Shown here piece after piece: positions 57,601 through 64,000 of a DNA stretch of 64,000 bases. The notes beneath the pieces are model-generated. The model worked only from the letters and a program-made list of their open reading frames with translations, was not told where the DNA came from and made no database searches. A program made the position numbers and the translations under genes. Within the stretch, counting starts at the first letter, position 1, and every line of letters starts with the position of its first letter. The DNA comes from Paragordius varius (taxonomy: Eukaryota > Nematomorpha): contig OZ176050.1 in NCBI GenBank assembly GCA_964247055.1, positions 4,154,001 through 4,218,000 of the forward strand. The letters run 5' to 3'.

Positions 57601-60328
57601 AACTAAATTTGCAAAAAAATATTTTCTTCATGATAAAAAATTTAAAAATGATACCTTATTTTACGTTTTCGTTTTACCATCCTAAACTATAAATATAAAA
57701 AATTATTCACCAAAGCAAACAATGTTAGTGTTGCCTGCTTTTGGAGTGCTGTTGCATTCCAAGCTTTTGAAAAAAATTATTTGTTTCTATTTTCTATTTG
57801 ACGTCATTGGTATGGTGAAATCATATAAGCCTTTTCATATTTATAGTTTAGGATGGTAGAACGTAAAAAAACATAAAGTATCATTTTTGAATATTTTATC
57901 ATGAAGAAAATATTTTTTTGCAAATTTAGTTGTTAAAAAGCCAAGTCAACCTTTTGAGTTCCCTTTCAAACTATGAATGTTTCTCCCAATATTTAATCCA
58001 GGTATCAATTTTCTAATATATCAATTATCTTATATTTTAGGTGATAGAATATACCTAAAAAATGATGGTGATTAAAATTTTCAGGATTATCTGCATCTTA
58101 TACTATTCTTCAATTTATTGTGATTATTTCGGTGTTTAAATTAAATCAAGGTTAGAAAAAGTCTGTTTTCAAAAAATATGACAAACCCAAAATTGAAGGT
58201 TGAAATTTTTAGGTTTAAGTTTTGTTTTTATAATTTTGTACGCTTAAATTTTTAGCATGATACAACGCTAACGGCTCTTTTGTCGGCACTCGATTCGTTT
58301 GCCCTGAATCCCGAAATATCATTCCCATACTATTCGGCAGCAATTTTCATAGAATTTTACCGAAACACTAGTGATGGAGTCCTTTTTGTCAAAGTATAAT
58401 ATATACTTTAGGTGATTAAAAGGAATTTTGTATTGAATTTTAGCAATTACATGTCATCATAAATAGAAATATTAATAAATAGCTAGTAAAGAAGATTTTT
58501 TAACAATTATTTTCATAAGTTTTTATGTTTGTGGATAAAGTTAAAGCATATATTTTATTGATACACAAATTTTTTCTTTGTGATTAGCTCCTTTATAGAA
58601 ACACTCCACTTGTTTACCATAGAAATATCGGAATCGTCAAGAATTATACTATTACCCAAATCGTTTTACCAGGTTTCCCCTATATATTAACTACACATTT
58701 TCCCTACATAAATATTTTATAATGGATTTTGGTTAATAATTTTTTTATATTAGGTTGTGAAAAAAGTGAATTTTGTCCTTACAAAACTTTTAAAGCAAGT
58801 CTGGCCTCCAGAATTCCCATTGATATTGCGAGTGAATGCTCAGCCAATTATATTGTCTCATATTGCAATGCTTCAGGTAAATTTACTATGTTATGTGTGA
58901 CTTTTTTGTAACTTCTTTAATAAAAAGCAAAGATAATTTTTAATCATTATAAATTTTATTGTAAATAATACCTTTGTACTTACTGTATTTCTTTTGATTC
59001 ATTTTTTATTTAAGTTAATGTGAATATGTTGCAATAGAAAATCGCTTCCATAGTTATATTTATAAACTCTCAACAAACATTAGTAAATTCAATATATTTT
59101 TCCATTTACACAATAAACATTATTTTTTCTTGTTTTTACCTATAAATTTATATGTTACGCTTTCTTTATTTTACTTTAGGTAATAATTGGGTAACATGTT
59201 ACATGATTGTACCATTCCTGGCTTGCTGTGCCCTTTTTATCCCTCTTTGGATTTTGGTGACTTATTTGATGCGAAAAAGACGTATGGCTTTAGCTCAAGA
59301 CCCTGAGAGGCGACCATTAACTGGATTTCATGTTGATAATACTAATAATATTCAACAAAATGTCCCCATTTATCATGACGATTATGACTATGATGATATT
59401 GAAAATAACAATCGCCCAGAAAAGACCAGTACTACATTGTAAGTATTTATACTGATTTATTACGGGAAAATTTAAGAAGATAGGGTGTTGTAACATATGT
59501 CAAACGCTAGTTTAAGTACAGTATGAATTTTAATGGTCGCTTATTTCACGCAAAAACAACAAAATGATCAATAAACACTTATTTGATTTCTTTTTTTCAT
59601 ACACTCCTGTGTTACAATTTGCCTTACTATAGTGTGAAATAAGCAACCATTAAAATGAATACTGTATATCAGTAAGATGAGTAATTACAGTAAAAATTGA
59701 AATTAACGGAAAATTATAAGGACAATTTTTTGATAAAAGCCAACCATTTAAACTTGATTTTTTTTAATACAACCCATTGAAACTCCAAAATATAAAATAG
59801 CAATTTGAAAATAAATTACGTATTTACGATTTAAAATATTAAGGTTTAGAATGGTTATTTTTTGAAAAAATATTTGTCTTTATGTTTTTACCTTTTGTCT
59901 GTATCTATTTATACTAATTTTACTTCCTCTCTGGATAATCCAATTACTGTATATATAAAAACTGACTTTATTTTAGGATATTTCATATAGCTGTATAAAA
60001 GTTTTATATATAATTAGACCTAAAAATATATTTTAGAATTTGATAATCTTTCATTTTTAGACAACTCTTTGTTAATTACCTGAACTTATCTTTTCTCTAT
60101 TATTAAATATCTTAAATCAGGCTTACTTACTCATTTGCATAAAATTTAAATATACATTTGTATCTAGCATTATTGTTTGTTAAATTTTTGAATGTAAAAA
60201 ATTTTTTTTCAAGTAACTTAATTTTATTTTATATCTCAAGGAAATCCGAAAATATTTTGACTAATACTAACAATGCAACGCCTATAATGTCTGATGGATA
60301 TACGCCTCTTCCCACCGTAGAATATTAA
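51705..60328 (+). CDS. ACP2: Lysosomal/prostatic-type histidine acid phosphatase with TM and tyrosine sorting signal (539 aa)
   Basis: Twelve exons in phase: 51705-51794, 51855-51947, 53374-53634, 54316-54414, 54688-54777, 54940-55063, 55368-55537, 58256-58393, 58588-58672, 58754-58876, 59180-59438, 60241-60328. Exon 1 is a signal peptide leading to KLATTFL; exon 2 opens IYRHGDRSP, the phosphohistidine motif, followed by [10 protein letters not shown]. Exon 3 has [16 protein letters not shown] and [14 protein letters not shown]. Exon 8 begins HDTTLTALL, with the catalytic proton-donor Asp. Exon 11 encodes one TM (about 25 residues) and an acidic cytosolic tail. The last exon ends [12 protein letters not shown], where YTPL is a YxxPhi lysosomal sorting signal. 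It hydrolyses phosphomonoesters at low pH in lysosomes. ACP2 is the closest match by layout (TM plus tail), but one-to-one orthology is not shown. Introns 2, 7 and 11 carry repeats. Confidence 0.94.
52101..53217 (-). repeat. CACTA-ended ~1.1 kb DNA-transposon family, copy in acid phosphatase intron 2
   Basis: Ends CACTAGACAACAA and (reverse-complemented) CACTGGACAACAA match at 12 of 13 positions and are flanked by TAT on both sides, the 3-bp target size of CACTA/EnSpm elements. It is the most complete of three copies. No transposase frame, so it is non-autonomous. Confidence 0.7.
56340..57135 (+). repeat. Tandem array, unit about 100-118 bp, in acid phosphatase intron 7
   Basis: About six or seven degenerate units share the order ATTGCGGTTTTTAA, TTTAGTAAA, a T-rich run, TTGTTAATTGTAATTAATTA, ACATATTTTGGACATTTTAATAAATACAG, then GTAAAA. 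The units are A/T-rich and diverge from one another, most in the last third. Most unit junctions read CAG-GTAAA, that is, an acceptor directly joined to a donor. Confidence 0.7.
57417..58116. repeat. Inverted repeat, two ~280-bp arms around a ~137-bp loop, in acid phosphatase intron 7
   Basis: Left arm 57417-57698 and right arm 57836-58116 are reverse complements. Roughly the outer 220 bp are almost identical (a single mismatch noted in the stretch I checked), and the inner 60 bp less so. The transcript of this intron could form a long hairpin. No terminal TA, TTAA or CACTA signature was recognised. Confidence 0.85.
59517..59666. repeat. TA-CAGT MITE (Tc1/mariner type), in acid phosphatase intron 11
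   Basis: Ends TACAGTATGAATTTTAATGG / CCATTAAAATGAATACTGTA. The right half matches the copy at 38729 (CATACACTCCTGTGTTACAA, ACTATAGTGTGAAATAAGCA); the left arm lacks about 30 bp present there. Confidence 0.75.
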
Positions 60329-61318
60329 ATGATTCCAATTTACTAAATTTTATATAATGGATCAATGATTAAATAATTTATATCACAAAATTTAATATTT
60401 TTATGAGAAAAAAATAATTATAAAGTGAAAAAATATGATTATAGTGTATTGCAGAGTTTACTATATATCAATTGATAACAATTAAAATAAATCTATTTTG
60501 ATATACATGATAGCTTAGATGTAATGTTTCTAGCCAAAAATATCAGAATTAAAAAACTAAAATGTAAGAACTCAAAATTAAATAGTTTTAAATAAAAACA
60601 GCTATAATTTTTAAGGTTAAAATTAATTAGAATTGTTAATATGTAGTTGAGTATATCAACATGTATTTTTAATCCTTATTTTGCAACCCAACGTAGTTAA
60701 AATATGAATGTTTTTATAAAAAAGTATTGTAGTTTTACTTTTTGTTTTTTTTTCCAATTCTTACCCCTGGTGAGAAGACATTTAAGCTGAAAATGTCAAA
60801 CATAAAGCATGATTAAAACAATAATCTTACTTAAAATATATATAAATTTAAACAAAAATAATTACCATATAATTTATTGAATAAATGAAAATCACTGCAT
60901 CGACATTCTAATAATACATGCACCTATTTAATTAATAACTAAGCATTTTTAAATTAAGCGATGAATAAAATTTCATTATTTTGACTTAGATATGTATAAA
61001 AAAGTATAAATTTGCCGAAATAGACCCAACAACCAACATAAATATACATTTTATGGGGAAAAAAGGAGTATTTAAATTGGGAATATGTTATTATAGAATT
61101 GAGGTAAATAATAAGCATAATTTGCAAAAATGAATAATTGAGTATTAATTATAGCAAAAAAACATAAAAAATTGTAAAAATATATGTTTGCACGCGACAC
61201 ATTTAAAAATTTGCGTAGACAAAAAAAGAAAAAAAGGGATAAAAATATGCCGCCAATTGTATATCATAATCTTTTTGTCCCAATATATTGAAGAGAAAAA
61301 AATATTATTTTTCATATA
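60329..61318. other. Intergenic region between convergent acid phosphatase and GPD2
   Basis: About 1 kb of AT-rich DNA holding the two 3' UTRs. No repeat, RNA gene or other frame recognised. Confidence 0.4.
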
Positions 61319-63768
61319 TTAAACTCCACCACCACTTCGATCTACACTTATCCTTTCGGCATTCAGATTAGCAGCAAGGGCAAATCGATTAGTAGAAACA
61401 GTCCCCGTTTTAATCGCTTGCATGAGCTAAATAGTAAATTCGTTTTTATAAAATATATCATTCAAATATCGAATTAACCCTTCCTTAACAATATTTAGAT
61501 TTAGCTGCATTTTGACCCTTAAAGTTTCATTTTTCGCCCAAAAATAAATTCAATGATTAAAATGATTTAGATATATATTTGTTTTGGGCATATTTTCATT
61601 TTTTGTGCTTTATCTTGTTAATTAGGAAATGGCTAGTTTAATTATAGAATTTAACAATGTACAGTAACAAGTTGTCAATGGCTATATTTGGTTATATTTT
61701 AAGTTAAATATTTTATCAATTCTCAGAAAACTTTAGTAAATTTGACACAATCTTGAATTATATTGAGATGATACTAATGCTATGAATATTTATTTAACAA
61801 GATATCAAATTTATAATATCCAAGTAACACTATTGATATAAAAACTAATTAAATTTATTTAATATGTTCATAAAATATCAAATTTTAGTAGTTACTTGGA
61901 AAAATTCGCTAAGTTCGATCTGGCCATTTTTGTTTAGGTCGACTTCGTTTAAGATATCATGAATTTGTTCATAAGTTATATTCTGTCCTCGTTTCTAAAA
62001 AGTAGAAGGTAATATATTTTGAGTAATTTGATAATTATTTGCGTCAAATTTTAAAAAATTTTACCTTCAAAAATGTGCCCAAATCTTTGACCGTAATATA
62101 ATCTTTCCCTTGGCTCATCTCATTGAATTTCTGTGTGTAATCTTTTACTTCAGAATCTGAAAAATCAACCGCATGCTTTTTGTTTCGAATTTCTTCGTAG
62201 GCCTTTAGGCCCATTTGATCATACAAAAATGTTTTGGCATCTTGTATTTCTTGCTGTAATTTTTAAGAAAAATATTAAAAATCCGGACCTAGCCTATTAA
62301 TATATAATTATATTAATTATAATTATTTATTATGTCCGTAACAAGAAAAAAATAAAATGTTAATAAAACACTGTCAAAGTTCACATTTATTTTTCTTTTA
62401 AATGACGTATAATATTTTTAGTTCATAATAAGGGACTATTTTTTTATGATCCGTATTAAATTTTTATAAAATTTATTTGGAACTACAAAAACTAACCTCA
62501 ATTTTTTTCTTATCCCACCCCAATTCACCAGCCATGAGTTCGGCTATGAAGGGAAGAGCTTGTTCGCAAGCGCTTGCATTCAGGAAGGCGAAACGTGTCC
62601 TTCGAGCAATAACATCAACCAGGGTACATGCATATTCTTTAACGGCATATTTTACCTGTTTTGAGGTATATACCCATAAGGAGAGAAAAAAATGAGACAT
62701 ATTTATTTTAAGTTTTAAATTTTTCTCTACCTTAAAAAAGTATAAGGTGATTATAAGCAAAATTCACTAGCAAATACGATCAAAGTTTTATTATTGGTAC
62801 AGTTAACTACTATTCTCTGTTAAGTTATTAGTATTTATATCATAAACCGATACTCAACATGAGGTAGATTTAAAATCTTATATAGTATAGATATTTATTC
62901 AAAATGTAAGTTACGTAGTAACTAAAATTTACTCTGTATGACTGAAATTTAATATATCAACAATGAAAACAGTATTTATATACGGACCTCTGCTTCGATA
63001 TATGGGAATTCTTGATGCAATTTTTTCCCTAAAACAGGATAACGTTCGCCCGTTACACCGGCCATTCTTAGGACTGAATAGGATGCATCTCCATAGGTTG
63101 AAGCTAAGTGTCGAGCAACCTAAAAAAACATATTATTACAAACAATAAGTTTATATATCTAATTACCAATGATAAAAAGCGCAACAAAAACAGATCAAGT
63201 GTTAAATAATCATTTAATTAAAAAAAAGATTGTAAATAAATTCATATATATTAATCATATTTATAAATCTTATACTATGTTTAATTTCCAATGAAAAAAA
63301 GAACAGTTTAATTTAAAAATCAAGATTAACTATAACATAAAGGTAAAATCTATTTTGTTTTGCATTTAAAGGTAGGTAAATGTCGAAAATATAGTTTATA
63401 AAGATTTACGACAATGTAAAATGCCCTCTATACCCTATAATCAAAAAAATATAGTTTTAACGCAGCACATTTATGCAATGCCTTCCTTAAAAACAAAATC
63501 ATAAATCATTAGTCATATATAATTTAATATCCGAAAACTCTGAAATTCTAAAGTCAAATAATAACGTAAAAAAACAAAACTTGTGTTTGAATCCCAAAAT
63601 CTTGAACTAATTGAATAAAAAGATTGGGTGTATATTTGTGAGCACCGTCAAGCAAAAGTCCAACCGTACGACTTTTATCCGATGCAAAATCTCTGAATTC
63701 TGGAAAATTTTTAAGTATTGTATCCACCGTTTCTTCAGCCATTTTACGGTACGTTGTCCATTTGCCAC
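61319..63768 (-). CDS. GPD2: Mitochondrial FAD-dependent glycerol-3-phosphate dehydrogenase, C-terminal exons (5' part outside window)
   Basis: Exons 63581-63768, 62988-63119, 62497-62655, 62065-62253, 61896-61994 and 61319-61426 join in phase. The first visible exon reads GGKWTTYRKMAEET and SRTVGLLLDG; the next has VTGERYPVLGKKL and FPYIEAE; then VKYAVKEYACTLVDVIARRT, all hallmarks of the GPD2 C-terminal half. A Ca-binding EF-hand loop DLNKNGQIELSEF follows (61896-61994); the preceding EF-hand (KFNEMSQGKDYITVKDL) is degenerate. The protein ends VDRSGGGV, close to the family's usual end. The enzyme oxidises glycerol-3-phosphate on the outer face of the mitochondrial inner membrane, passes electrons to ubiquinone and is stimulated by calcium through the EF-hand. 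The FAD-binding N-terminal half lies beyond 64000. Confidence 0.95.
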
Positions 63769-64000
63769 CTTTTACACAAATTTTATTTAAAAAAAATTTT
63801 ATTAATCAATTTAATATACGTACTAATTTGAGAATATAGGGGGCAAAACATAAAAAGGAAACTTAAGTTTTATAAATACGTCATGAAAAAGTAAAAAATT
63901 ATAGTCCTATTTTAATTTTTTCTTATATATTTATCTAACTTTTGTCGTCACCCTAATAATAAATTGGTAAACGATCAATTATATAGATTTATAGAATTAT
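63769..64000. other. Intron of GPD2 running off the window
   Basis: Sequence upstream of the first visible GPD2 exon; the exon begins in phase 1 after an AAAAG acceptor, so a further coding exon must follow at higher coordinates. No exon is recognisable here. Confidence 0.6.

Overview
The window is a strongly AT-rich piece of an animal nuclear genome with spliced genes. The gene set (rhodopsin-class GPCRs, an M13 metallopeptidase, MDP1, MARCHF5, IRE1, lysosomal-type acid phosphatase, mitochondrial GPD2) is metazoan. Introns are GT-AG and range from 26-28 nt to about 2.7 kb; the three shortest IRE1 introns sit at its 5' end. Extreme AT bias, tiny introns and Asn/Ser-rich inserts would fit a flatworm or a reduced spiralian parasite (orthonectid or dicyemid), but this is inference and the species is not established. 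No rRNA, tRNA or CRISPR was recognised.

Layout. 0-2.2 kb: 3' exons of an unidentified Asn/Ser-rich protein gene (+). 7.4-19.3 kb: three intronless related orphan GPCR genes (+), two of them recent duplicates, separated by repeat-rich gaps, then a small one-TM ORF. 22.1-29.5 kb: a multi-exon M13 (neprilysin/ECE-like) peptidase gene on the minus strand, N-terminus not found. 29.5-34.8 kb: no gene; holds a hAT element nested inside another hAT element, each with its 8-bp target duplication. 34.8-64 kb is gene-dense: MDP1 (-) head-to-head with MARCHF5 (+), IRE1 (-) head-to-head with acid phosphatase (+), then GPD2 (-) running off the right edge.

For MARCHF5, IRE1 and acid phosphatase I could chain all exons from ATG to stop with matching splice phases (415, 1433 and 539 codons). 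They form an organelle-quality-control neighbourhood: IRE1 senses ER stress, MARCHF5 acts on the mitochondrial outer membrane, GPD2 on the inner membrane, acid phosphatase in lysosomes; nothing shows they are co-regulated beyond two shared short promoters that each carry a TGACGT core.

Mobile DNA is mostly short non-autonomous DNA transposons: TA-CAGT (Tc1/mariner-type) MITEs, TTAA-flanked (piggyBac-type) elements, a CACTA-ended ~1.1 kb family, hAT-type elements, a TA-flanked family with repeated GAATTG/CACCC arms, and one LINE fragment. Many lie in introns. No retrovirus-like element was recognised.
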